From Lepraria neglecta (lineage: Eukaryota > Ascomycota > Lecanoromycetes > Lecanorales > Stereocaulaceae): a DNA stretch of 64,000 bases. Positions 44,229 through 54,600 of this stretch are shown piece by piece. The translations under genes and the position numbers were made by a program. The DNA is taken from positions 2,046,001 to 2,110,000 of the forward strand of contig CM065652.1 of NCBI GenBank assembly GCA_033220425.1, written 5' to 3'. A model generated the notes under the pieces. It searched no databases. It had not been told where the DNA came from and worked only from the letters and a program-made list of their open reading frames with translations. The stretch's first letter is position 1; every line of letters begins with the position of its first letter.

Positions 44229-45097
44229 CCTACCAATACTTCCTCACAAGGAAGCTACCGGATGATCGCGTCTTGCGCAAGAACCCTCTGGATGAATGGT
44301 GACGTCCACGAAGAATGACTTTGTAGGAGGTTGGATTTTGAAGTTCGAGCTTCAACGGACTTGATAGAAGTGCTGAGAAAACGTCAGGCAATCAAAAAAA
44401 CAATTTTCAACATACGAGATTTTATATATATCAAATGCAGAAAATGAATTTCAATGAGAATGTTAGCACTTGAATGAACTTACTTTTGAAGTTAGGTCTG
44501 AAATCTTATATGATGCTCATAACTTCCTGTATATGCTCTTCTGGCTAGGGCGCAAAAAGACTGATCCAGATGAATGGAGCAGAATGATAGGTATCTTGGG
44601 CAATAGTGGGCATACCCATGTCCACAAGGAGAGAAAATATCGGCCCCAAATTTCCAGTTTCGATGCTGACTCAGCAGGGCTCGCTTCTCGCGCTAGCAGA
44701 ACCATAGGGCTGGCGGGAGGCGTTTTTCTAGTGCCGTGACGTGTCTGCGAATCTACCTTCAGAGATCAGAAAACTCCAGCCTGCACTTGACAGGCTGGAG
44801 ATATGACTGCTCTTTAGGGGCCCATTAGGGGCGCCATGTGATGCCTGGTGATGGCCGCCAGCCGCTGGTGGGGCTGACTTGGAGCCCCCGATCGAGGGGC
44901 AGCTGCTAGGTGCAGCAGTCTTTGCATGGATCTTGGCAAGCTTCGACCTTCCAAAAGCAAAGTGGCTGCTCAATGGACTCATGGCTGTTCTTTCCGACTC
45001 ATTCTCGACCTACCTAAAGAAGGTGTGTTTTTTTCAGTTGTTAACCTACCTCCAAAAGAAAGTCCAGGAGATCACGATTAATACTTCGACCTAAACG
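44229..45097. other. Intergenic, 869 bp, with a perfect hairpin
   Basis: Contains the inverted repeat at 44774-44800 and GC-rich short palindromes after it (44815-44900). No gene is supported, although a 5' extension of the following gene into about 44879-45094 cannot be excluded. Confidence 0.45.
44774..44800. repeat. Perfect 10-bp inverted repeat, 7-nt loop
   Basis: CTCCAGCCTG at 44774-44783 pairs with CAGGCTGGAG at 44791-44800 around CACTTGA. Could be a terminator-like hairpin or a remnant of a foldback element. Confidence 0.75.
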
Positions 45098-45910
45098 ATG
45101 CTCCCCTTTCTCCCAAGGCTTTTGCATTACAGTGGGCTCTTGAAGTCTCCCCGCATTCCCCAAACTCCTCAGCAAACATTCATTGGAGAACATATCTATA
45201 AATACATCCTCGAGGAGGATAACCGCCGATGGCTGAATGAGAAAATCTGGCGATACAGCGTTATTCGCCACTCCGAGGGCCGATCTAACTATCCCACCTT
45301 CACTGGCGACCGCGAATTTGTATTCGTATCACATCATATTTATCGGATTCGTGTTGGGGATATGGTCTGCATAGAAAATCCAGACAATAGAAATGGAGGC
45401 TGGAAAAAGAAGGGGGAAAACGGAATACAACCTTATTTATCGAAGAGAGTGGCTGGACTGCCAGGATCATCTCGATACCAGAAAACGGGTTGGAAAAGTT
45501 CCTCAGGGAAGTCACTTGACAGCAAGGAAATTGTGCCAGAAGGGCACGTCTGGGTCCTGGGAGATAACCCAGCACAATCTCGGGACTCAAGATGGTTTGG
45601 GCCGGTCCCTCTGAGTGATGTCACGGGGAAAATAGTTTGGCGATGGGGTGCCAATGGGTCAAACAAAGTCTTCCATTGCAAACCGAAAGGGAAGGACAGC
45701 TCCCCCAATCGCTCACCTTTGCCATCATCTACACCTACGGAAGGAAAAAAACCAAAACCTAAAGTGAGCATTAATATCCGCACGCCAACAGCAGCGCCTA
45801 CCCGGAAAGATCGATTAAGGACACAAAGAAAGGATCTAAGAAATCAACAGACCAAGGACCAACCTTCGTTGCCGAAATGTCCAATCGCATCTCTTGGAAA
45901 GCCGGAGTGA
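45098..45910 (+). CDS. S26 signal peptidase-like protein (mitochondrial inner-membrane protease type)
   Basis: Single-exon gene, 270 residues, with the S26 protease pattern. GRSNYPTFTGDREFVFV corresponds to the nucleophile Ser box (usually SMxPT; the Met is Asn here). RIRVGDMVCIENP follows, then the general-base Lys in SKRVAGLPGS, and the conserved PEGHVWVLGDNPAQSRDSRWFGPVPLSDVTGKIVWRW. These match IMP1/IMP2-type proteases that cut sorting signals in the mitochondrial intermembrane space. The Lys/Pro/Ser-rich C-terminal tail (residues about 195-270) is unusual. A transmembrane segment is not obvious at the N-terminus, so an upstream exon may be missing. The altered Ser box leaves activity uncertain. 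A broken paralogue follows directly. Confidence 0.7.
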   Translation: MLPFLPRLLHYSGLLKSPRIPQTPQQTFIGEHIYKYILEEDNRRWLNEKIWRYSVIRHSEGRSNYPTFTGDREFVFVSHHIYRIRVGDMVCIENPDNRNGGWKKKGENGIQPYLSKRVAGLPGSSRYQKTGWKSSSGKSLDSKEIVPEGHVWVLGDNPAQSRDSRWFGPVPLSDVTGKIVWRWGANGSNKVFHCKPKGKDSSPNRSPLPSSTPTEGKKPKPKVSINIRTPTAAPTRKDRLRTQRKDLRNQQTKDQPSLPKCPIASLGKPE

Positions 45911-46245
45911 TTTGGTGGGGGCCAATCATATGAGTATTTCGGTCAAGTCTGTCCCTCATCGAAGACAACCGTGCTCTGCTTCGAATGCGTGATACGGACC
46001 TTCAACAACGCGGCCAGCGTACATCTCCTCGATTCGTCGGCAAGAATTGCACATTATTCTTAACATCCTTTTACGGCGACCTGCATGCCAGCCGTTATCT
46101 TGCCGGCCGCCAAGCCGGCCGCGGGACTCACCTTGCAGCTCAGCCCAAGATCTCAGGGTCTCGATAGGCTCCGTCTCTTATCCCACTGAGTCTCCGTTGT
46201 TGTCATGGAATCACCATGCTCGCACGTAACGGATAGCTCAGGTCT
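45911..46245. other. Intergenic between the two S26 copies
   Basis: A 335-bp spacer with a repeated GCCGGCCGC motif near 46102-46123. No gene seen. Confidence 0.5.
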
Positions 46246-47047
46246 TTGAGAATAGCCACAGATGCTTCAGACCCACTCGTCGCAAAATCCCATTGCAGAA
46301 CATTGTTCGGCTGGACGCGCCCACTCCGGCGACAAAACGGAAATCTTGGAGGTGACTGGTCATGGTTCAGCTCTAGTATATACTTATCCGCTCGGCGTTT
46401 CCTCAGAATCAATACGTTTCTCCGGCCGTTACAGCACAGATTCTATTTCGTCGAAGCTGGCTCTATGCGGCCTACCCTCTACGATCGCGATATCATCTTA
46501 ATCGACACCCGTTAACAGGGTGGCGTCGATATATCTGTTCGTGATGTAGTGGCGATGTGGCACCCGCATAAGGCGCAGGAAGGGCTGCTGAAAAGAGTGA
46601 CGGGATTGGAAGCGAACGTGTACATGAAACGCCTGCGAGGCTTGGGCCAGGAAAGAGTTGTGGTAAGAGGCTAGCACATTATCCACCTACAATATAGAGG
46701 AGATGTTCTTGGCTAGATATCTACATGAGTATCTAGGTAGCAAAAGGGCATTGCAAAGTCGTAGGCGACAACGAAATCAATTCCACTGATTCAACAAGAT
46801 TCGGTCCGTGCCTTTAGCGAACATGGAGGGCAAGGTCACCTGGCGTTGGGGCCCTGGAGGATACTCGAAGATCAAGCATAATAGAATAATGACCATGGAC
46901 GAGGGCGAGAAGTCCATGGTGGAGGAGAAAGTCATTGTGAACCTGTTCAAGAGGCCGGCTACGGTCCCTTCCACAACACCGAAAGCCAAAGCACTCATTC
47001 CCAAAGCACCCAGGAAAGCTGCTGTCATTCCGAAAGCCAAGAATTGA
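46246..47047 (+). pseudogene. S26 signal peptidase-like paralogue, broken
   Basis: Second copy of the S26 family. The Ser box is typical here (EAGSMRPTLYDRDIILIDTR) but is followed by an in-frame TAA at 46513-46515. The frame continues as VRDVVAMWHPHK and LLKRVTGLEANVYMKR (general-base Lys). A plausible intron (GTAAGA at about 46666 to TCTAG at 46736) leads in phase to KGHCKVVGDNEINSTDSTRFGP. A one-base loss at about 46806-46808 then shifts to VPLANMEGKVTWRWGPGG in another frame. The tail is rich in Lys, Pro and Ala, like the intact neighbour. The two copies are diverged, so the duplication is not recent. Confidence 0.75.
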
Positions 47048-48029
47048 GCAGAAAGGCGTTTGATGCCCAAGCGTGTGAAGACGAAGAGACCTTTCCGCTT
47101 TACATTGAGCCAACAACTGCATTCGACCTGAAACCCTCGCTAGCTGTCAAGGGCTCATTCGATACGGGCAAGCTTCTTCTCCGAGTTCTGCGGCGTCCCA
47201 ACCAGTATGGGCCCTATTCCAAACTTTCTTTTCACAACATCAATGTTGGCAGAAAGATGTGTTTGGTATAATGCCTAGGAAGCACACAGCCATTGAGAAG
47301 CGAGCCAGGTGAGAAGAGAAAGATGTCAGAATAAGAGACAGCGATGGAGGACTCGATGGATCGGCTACAAAGGTTTTGAGAAAAATCGTGGAGAAGAATT
47401 GTTAGGTCGCAATACTGTTTATTGTAAGTCATCACCTCGGAATCTTGTTCTGCTCGCACTCATAAGCTAAGAAAGTTTGCAAGGGATGAGTTACTTTGTG
47501 TTCAAAGCATCAAGGACATCCATCGCATTCTCGCCAATAATAGATCAAGGCTTCTGGTAGCCTTAGTTTAGATCAGTGTCCTGCCGTTTTAGCCCCGCAG
47601 GTACCAGTCAGAGCTGGAAATGGGTGCTCTGTATATGGACATTGTACAGCAATGCACTCTGATTACACCGTAGTTTTGCCAAAATGCAGCACTTTCTGAG
47701 CTAATCAACATCTATTACCAACTTCTTTGCACTCGAAAACATAGCAATCTTAGCATGAACCGTTGGCAAGGCTCTAGAACACCGACTGAGAAGTTTACTT
47801 CCCAAAGGAATCGCTAGCTTGAGAGTAAACATGACCCGAAAAGTATCGTGTAAAGAACCCCATCTCAGCTTCTTCATCACCTATGAGCAACGTAGTGCAT
47901 CACACGTGAATACCTTCTATTCATCAGCTCATCTATATGCCTTCTCCATCTATAGGCAGCAGCTCGCGATTCCCTCCTCCATGCACGAGGGCATGTAGAG
48001 TTTATACACCACCAATACATGCAATGCCT
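47048..48029. other. Intergenic, 980 bp
   Basis: No gene or repeat recognised. Confidence 0.5.
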
Positions 48030-49303
48030 TTAGTCTGATGCACCCTTCCCAGTCCCACTAACAACCAAGACCACACTTCCAAACTGCCTCCTCAAGTCTT
48101 CCTTTTCCACATCATGCGTGTCCTCTACTTCGCCCCATCGTCCAGTCTGCCACCTGACCTCAAGACTACACGCCTCCGCGGCGTCTTCAATCCCAAATTT
48201 CTCCCTCCTAACATCCTGCCCTTGCTCCTCTGTAGTCCCTGTGCTAGATCCCATACCAAGCTTCAGATACTCGCTCCACTCACACACCAACCTCGCACCA
48301 ACACATAAACTCTTCCCAGCCAGCACCGCCCTCTCCAACCCCACCAACTCCCAAGCCGGCAAACCAGCCATCCACCCTTTGATAACAGCGCGCGTAGCAG
48401 GCGGTTGCGCCTTCGGCAATATACTCCCATCATCCAACGTAGGACACAACTCCACACCCGGCCAAACCCTCTGCGTCAAATAACTCAAAACAGGTTTCGC
48501 AGTCCTAATCTGCAACTCCCTCAACCCCTCCTGCCTCCCCTCCTCCTCCTTCCCTTCATAACTCCTCGGAGCCGGAGCCCAGCAGAGTAGCGTATCTGTA
48601 TCTAGATACCGAAGTAGAGTGTTGATGATATCGTAGCGGATTCCGTTGCCGGCGGATGCGGCGTGCTGGTTGTCGGCGTCTTCGATGGAGAGGGTGTGTG
48701 CGCGGGAGGATATGGATGTTATGGGTATTAGGTGGGATTTAGTGGCTTGTTGGGCGGAGAGGAGGAGGTCCCATTCTAGGGCTAGAGCGGTGGCGAGGTG
48801 GGGTTTTGAGGGGGGAGGAGGAGGGGGGTTTTGGTTGTTGGGTTGCGGACTGCGCGGGTGTCGAGGTGGATGGTGTGGTTGTTTTCTGTGGGTTGGGGCA
48901 GGTAAGTAATACTGTAGCTTCGAGTAGTCAAAGGTAGACGCCGCGTAGGGTCAATTGACAATCCAGGAGAGAGATGCGTACCATCGTCCTTCTGTACACT
49001 CACATCTTTCCAAAAGCGCTTCTTCATTGCTGTACCAGGCTTCATGTGGCTTGCTCGCAGATCCTGCCCCTTCTTGAGGAGCTCGGCTTGCCGCCGCCGT
49101 CGATCGACTCTCTCGCCATACTGAGAGGTTGCTGGGGCGGGCGCTGGAGGAGGAGGACCGGGGACACTAATGGGGAACGGAGTGGCGGTTCTGGGCGCGG
49201 TAGTGTGAAGGCATTGGTAGAGCGTTCGTTGGGGGAGATATGGGATGGATCTGTGAGATGTGCAGAAAAAGGGAGAAGATGATAGAGGCGCAATGCGCTT
49301 CAT
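48030..49303 (-). CDS. ATP12: ATP12, F1-ATPase assembly chaperone (frameshift in assembly)
   Basis: Mitochondrial matrix chaperone that binds F1 alpha subunits during ATP synthase assembly. Exon 1, 49303-48982, encodes a basic mitochondrial presequence (MKRIAPLSSSPFF...) and KKRFWKDVSVQKDD. A 96-nt in-frame intron (48981-48886) leads to IHLDTRAVRNPTTKTPLLLPP. The reading frame then breaks in a C/G-homopolymer stretch at about 48808-48832 and resumes one register over as KPHLATALALEWDLLLSAQQATKSH, ISSRAHTLSIEDADNQHAASAGNGIRYDIINTLLRYLDTDTLLCWAPAP and so on to 48030, with all family landmarks present. Everything else is intact and the gene is important for respiration, so a base miscount in the G6 runs on the plus strand is the simplest explanation. 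Confidence 0.85.
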
Positions 49304-49537
49304 GGTCTACTGTAGATGTCTTTAGGGAAAGAAACATGTACGCTGCAATTGAGATCTTGATGACGCCGGAATAGTTTCCTGGTGTTGATTTATCAATTTC
49401 CACACTACGATTCCCACTCAGCCTTGTTTTCTTCGGCCAAACAGGGCGGACGACGACCCCCATACACGTGGTTTACGAGGCGCATATTCCACTTGTCTAT
49501 TTAAGCTCACTCGATGTCTCTATACCAGTGAAGAACT

Positions 49538-50553
49538 ATGAAACGAAAGGCCTGCAGCACTAGCATGCAAGACGAGTTACGGATCATGTCTCAAATTTCA
49601 GTGATAGACCGCCAAGGTGATCTCTACATGGTCCTCGACAACGGCAGGCTCTTAGTATCTCGGAAAGCTCTTTGCCTCAGTTCCTCGGTCTTCCTCGCAA
49701 TGCTAGGAGAAGAATCCCAATTCAGCGAATCCAAAGCAAAAATAATCAGCAGTGATGGCACCCAGGAGATCACTTTTCGAGACGACGATTTCTCAGCCAT
49801 GCAGCTTGTGACCAATATTATACACCTTCAGAATGACAAAGTCCCACTGAATGTCTCTTTTCAACAACTTCACCAGATCGCCATTCTGTGCGACAAGTAT
49901 GACTTGAAGAGATGTCTGGGGTACTGGCCCGAGAAATGGGCTGCTCCATGGCTGGACTCGTATTCCAAAGCCGGCTATGAGGCATTGCTGTTCATCTCTA
50001 CCACCTTTCGATTCCCGAGCACCTTCAAGGACACGACTAAACACCTCATCTGTAACGCAATCGTCTCAAAATCAGTGCTTTCGATCAACGGGGTTGAGTT
50101 TGGTGAGGGTGTTTCCTCGAAAATCATGAGTGAGTACTCATCAATATTAATTATGCTCGGAGCTGACGATATACAGATCAAATCATAGCGACCAGAGACA
50201 AGGCCATTTTCGCTGTCCGTGACCTTTGCTGGCAAGAGCAGTGCAAGTTGCGTTCGAGCAATAAGAAGCGTGTTTGCTCTCGTTGGCAAGCCCAAGCCTG
50301 CGATGCTGTCAATCTAGGCTGCCTGTCCCAACAATTTCCGGAGCTTCGCGATCCTCGAGACGACACCAAATCTTGCAGTGAGACGCTCATGAGCGTAATT
50401 GAAGCCACCGAGAAGATCTATGACTTTGCCCACGCCATATATCACAGAGACAGACCATGCGGCAAGGATCATTGGTCTTGCTCAGTGGGTACTCGTCTCG
50501 CAATTGGTGCCAGAAAGATTCTTGGAGGAGTGCATGGACTTGAGCTAGGTTAA
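49538..50553 (+). CDS. BTB/POZ-domain protein
   Basis: Fungal BTB protein, 322 residues, from exons 49538-50129 and 50177-50553 (47-nt intron, GTGAGT...ATACAG). Residues 20-130 follow the BTB pattern: ISVIDRQGDLYMVLDNGRLLVSRKALCLSSSVFLAMLGEES, an FRDDDFSAMQLVTNIIHLQNDKVP block and QIAILCDKYDLKRCLGYW. The C-terminal half is helical and Cys-rich with no other domain. Such fungal BTB proteins form a large, fast-evolving family; some may be Cul3 adaptors. No partner is evident here. Intact. Confidence 0.85.
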
Positions 50554-52192
50554 TGGGAAAGGTTGGGCGCGGAGATACCGTTGCCTTTCCTGTCTGGTCA
50601 AGGTACGCAGCGTCTCTACTCTCAGAGATCTAAAGGCAACCATAACTGACGAAGTTCAGTAGCATTGCCCTTCCAACACAATGGTGCTCGCATGGGCTGT
50701 CACAAGATATTTGAGCCCGCCGTCTCACACTATTGTAAAGTGTGAAAGCTCTGTCTCTTGATAGTTATCAGTCGATAGCTTATGGCTATGAGTAGGTGAT
50801 TTCATCGCTCCATGGAAAATCATTATGCTAACTTCGATTAAAGCGCAATATAGAGGAGTTAGCCAGAATAATCAAATAAGATTGGCATATAAATGAAGAC
50901 CCGCATTGCCATTATGAAGGCCTTAACTGCTCTATGTCGACTTGCGGCGAGTTGGCTCGAGACAGTCCCATCAAACCTTCCCTTTCGATAATACATAAAT
51001 CTATTTTGGTCAAACAGAAAAGGGGTTGGAATTACTCTGAGAATGCTTCGAAGGCTACTGCGCTATTATTTTGTCATATATAATCTTCGGCCATATCTTG
51101 TTGTCAAATCTCAACCGATTTTGAGCATTGTACTTGGCAAATTCACATTAACGAAGAGTGTGAAAGGACATAGTTGGAACTTTGACGAAGCGCCTGTATC
51201 GGGCGCGGTGGGGGACTTTAAGCAAGAACATGGGCGCGGAAGCTGATTTGGGAGTCTGGAACTGCAGATTGTGGTCTGAGAAGGACTCGATCATCTCGAA
51301 TCAAGTCGGCTTGAAGCCCAGAATCTTGGACAGATTGCTGCTCCACGAGAGTATGAACGTGTACTACCAGGTCTCGATGAGACGTCTGCATGTAGCGAAA
51401 CCCTGCATCCTTGAGCAGGCAGAACCGCAGAAAGTTGTTTCAAGAGCTCATCCCAGTTTTAGGAAAACTGCCAAAGGGCGTTCAACGGTTCTAAATTAAT
51501 TGATAGATGTACGGAGATGTGCCTGGTTCCAGGTTGATACTTAATGGTATTAGGTTCGATTCCTAATGGCGCTGGTACAATGGTGTTGCTGTTTAGCGTT
51601 CTTCTTTGGCAGCGCCACTAGCCGCAGGTCTTTAAAGTTCTTAACCAGGAACAGCCGTGGTTCGAAATCCGTGCAGTGATCCTGCGAAATGTTCATTTGG
51701 TTGGCTTACCGTCCGGGGCGGACGCCTGTTGGTTGTGGTCGTGGTTCCAGGTTGATACTTAATGGTATTAGGTTCGATTCCTAATGGCGCTGGTACAATG
51801 GTGTTGCTGTTTTGCGTTCTTCTTTGTGCCGATATCATCGCGCTCCCACTACTGTGAGACGCGAACAATTCTGCTCCAACTACATGGTGAGATGGTAAAA
51901 GACTGGAAAAGCTGGACTTGAACCGCACTTTTGGCAAATTCTAAACTCTACTTCACCGTTGAGATCCATGTCTCCAGCTCCTTTCAATCAAAGATAGGAT
52001 ATATTCGACTTGGATTGTTAATAAGAATACACTGTAATTTCCCAAGAGAGGAGCGGACTCCGGTGCTCCGGAGGCTTGCTTCGGGGGTAATTCTGGGCAA
52101 CTTCCGGGTGGGGTGTAATTTTGCAAGGAATGGACAGGCCCGGGGGGAAGTAAGGCTGCAGTAGGACGCAGGGCGCGCCACGTGACAGACTC
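50554..52192. other. 1.6-kb gene-free region with an 85-bp duplicated segment
   Basis: No gene supported. The notable content is the near-identical direct repeat at 51524-51608 and 51742-51826. Confidence 0.55.
51524..51826. repeat. 85-bp direct repeat, 84/85 identical
   Basis: Copies at 51524-51608 and 51742-51826 differ at one base (A/T at 51594/51812). Each contains GGTTCGATTCC, identical to the tRNA B-box consensus, within a perfect six-pair stem (ATTAGG, 7-nt loop, CCTAAT). No A box, anticodon arm or acceptor stem in the right place was found, so no tRNA gene is called. Confidence 0.9.
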
Positions 52193-54287
52193 TCAGTGAA
52201 TATCAAAAACTCCGTCAACCGTGACAGTATGGGCTGTCTCTATTTTGGGGTATGAGTTCGAGACTCGAACGACGTGCAAGTTTGAAGTGACTGGATCTAA
52301 GTCCAATACGAAACCCTGAACACTGTAAGTCGCTGGTCCTCAAGATAGATTTAGTTGGGTCCTACTCACGCCGTACATCCCCGGTATCGGTACCCAGAGT
52401 GAAGGCTTGGCTTCAGCCATTTCGGTCATCACACACAGCTGCGGCAGGCGAACAGCATACCGTCCGATCTGCATGAATGGTGAGCAGTATACGCATGGGG
52501 AACAGGAAAAGCTCACAAAGGTTCCAGCAAGCCTCCTCATCATGTCATGGAGATGAGACTCAAGCCTCTCCAACTTGTCGGCCGCAATATTGTGGTGCGT
52601 TTTTGGTTCAAGGATAGCTATAAGGCTTTCATGGCCGCGCCGAGCAGCAATATCTTGTGCAGTGACAAAGCCCTCTCTGGGGTGAGACATCATGGTCCCT
52701 ATTCTAATTAGAATAGGTGAGGAGCTAAAATAAAGAGGGAACCTAACGCCATGCACCACAATCAATTAACATCTGCACGAAGTCCGGCGGAGCATTGTTA
52801 TAGGCTGCTTGATGTAATACTGTGAAGCCGCTGGCGTTTGCGGCTTCTGCTGTGGTATCTATACGAAATCAGTCTTCACAAGTACCACCTTGTTGATAGA
52901 TGAAAAGTTTGGAAGAGCACATACCATGAAGTCTAGGAACGTTGCACCAATCAGCTTTTTGCCAATCGTACTCTTCATCCATGACTCTCTGGACTTCATC
53001 CCATCTCCCTCCGTGACTAGCTATGGAGAGTGTCGCTCTCCGTTTAGCATAATATTTCGAAAATGAATTTTCAAGCGATGCACCAATCCACGAAGGCCGT
53101 GGAACGGACCAAGAGTCAGACAATTTCGGGCTGAAAGGCGCATCAATGTGGTCCACGCTCAGTTTCTCTAGCATTTTCTTGGCCAAGTTTTCATACTCGG
53201 CAGCCTCTGAGAGCCCGTAATTCTCGGCAAGCGAAGCGCAGATTTGGTACTTGGTAGCAGCACAGATCTGCCCAAAATGTGTACGTTGTTGCTTGTTCTT
53301 TCCTTGATGATCAGCCAATTCAGTCGCGTGGTCTCGGTTCGCATTGAGCATGACCATCTCGACCACATGCACTGTATGGTCTTCACTCGGCTCCTCATAC
53401 ATTCGAACAATCTGGAATAGCGGCCCTCTCAGCAGTATCTCTTGCTCATTTGGGAACTCAGAGGCCTGAGATATGGGCATAGCGCAAATGGTGCTCACGA
53501 CACTATCAGGATACCTTGCGTGATACTGGGCTAAAAGGCTGGGTTGAAGCTCGTGGACGTGGATCTTCCAATGTAGACGAAACTTTCCCCTGTCTACATT
53601 GTCAAGGAACTCCTGGATTCTTTCCAGTTTTGCGCTGGTTGACACAAAAGCCAAAGGTACTCTGAAGTTCCGATTCTGGAGTGGCTCGCTCATAAGACGA
53701 CGAAAGGTGTCCAGGACTCCTTCATCTACGGAGAGACCGCGGTGTACTATGCCTTGGAAATTGTAGTATTTTGAACATCCGAAGTTGGCTAAGCGAAGAT
53801 TGTACAGATCGATGGTAAGCAGCTCCACCAGGGTGACGGCGCCCAGGATCTCTGTCTCATCCACGTCGTGCTTACGGAAGACCTGGTTGATGTATCCAAA
53901 GATGTTCTTGTAGCCGTCGTTCGTAGTGTAGACTTCGAGGGCGCTGTAATCCTCACTGGCAATGCTTTCTTCAGGGACGACGGTCCCTTGAGGGCTAGCT
54001 TCTTGCTTTTGATCTGCCCAGAATTTCTCCAGCTTGAGAACAGCTTGCAAGGCTGAACGTAGATCTCGTGAGAATGAATTTGCCTTCACTGCAGTCTCGA
54101 CTCTTTGCACCAAGTCTCGACGCTTCTCTGAGTCGTTCCATTCGACTCTCACCGTATTGATTCTCATTCTGATATCGGCCATACGCTGAGTTTCGTTGAT
54201 CCCAGCATATAGAGGCTTTCCCTTCATGTCCAAAGGGATCCAATCACTGAGTCGAATAGCATTCTGTACTGACTTGTTGGCTGCCAT
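52193..54287 (-). CDS. ADP-ribosyltransferase-fold protein with C-terminal ankyrin-like region
   Basis: Five exons: 54287-52925, 52858-52748, 52698-52517, 52468-52370 and 52315-52193, all in phase, 625 residues. Residues about 130-360 show the R-S-E fingerprint of arginine-type mono-ADP-ribosyltransferases: Arg in GIVHRGLS, Ser in VSTSAKLERI, and a Glu-x-Glu in FPNEQEILLRGP. They would transfer ADP-ribose from NAD to a target protein. The C-terminal exons carry an ankyrin-like segment (ASGFTVLHQAAYNNAPPDFVQMLIDCGAW, TAQDIAARRGHESLIAIL) and the family ending VPIPGMYG-GFVLDLDP. The start at 54287 (ATCATGG context) is preferred; an in-frame ATG at 54356 would add a hydrophobic, signal-like stretch. 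Target and biological role are unknown. Divergent from the CorA-like gene with 313 bp between. Confidence 0.85.
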
Positions 54288-54600
54288 GATTGCGCGTGGT
54301 AGATGGACTGATAAGACAATCACAGAAACGCAGGCATAAATGATTTTAGATGACACAGAGTTCTTTCTGCCGTATTTCTAGCGCTCGGACGGGGAGTCAC
54401 GGTTCTCGACTTAAGTGATAGCTTTACCCACCGCGCTTATCTTATGAATGCCATTGGAGGCCCGTAAGAAGCCACCATATGCAGCCAAGCCCGGCCACTC
54501 GGACTTGGCAAAGCGTGGACTTCGGTACTTGAGCCTCTGAGACTCTGCAAATCTCTCCCACCTTCCCGATTGAAATTTAACGTGCAGCAAAAGTTCAAGA
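54288..54600. promoter_or_regulatory. Divergent promoter region, ART / CorA-like pair
   Basis: A 313-bp spacer between two head-to-head genes, so likely a bidirectional control region. No specific operator was recognised. Confidence 0.5.

Noticed and set aside
51540-51570. Possible tRNA gene at GGTTCGATTCC
   Set aside because: B box and T-arm-like stem are present, but no D arm, anticodon arm or paired acceptor stem was found upstream.
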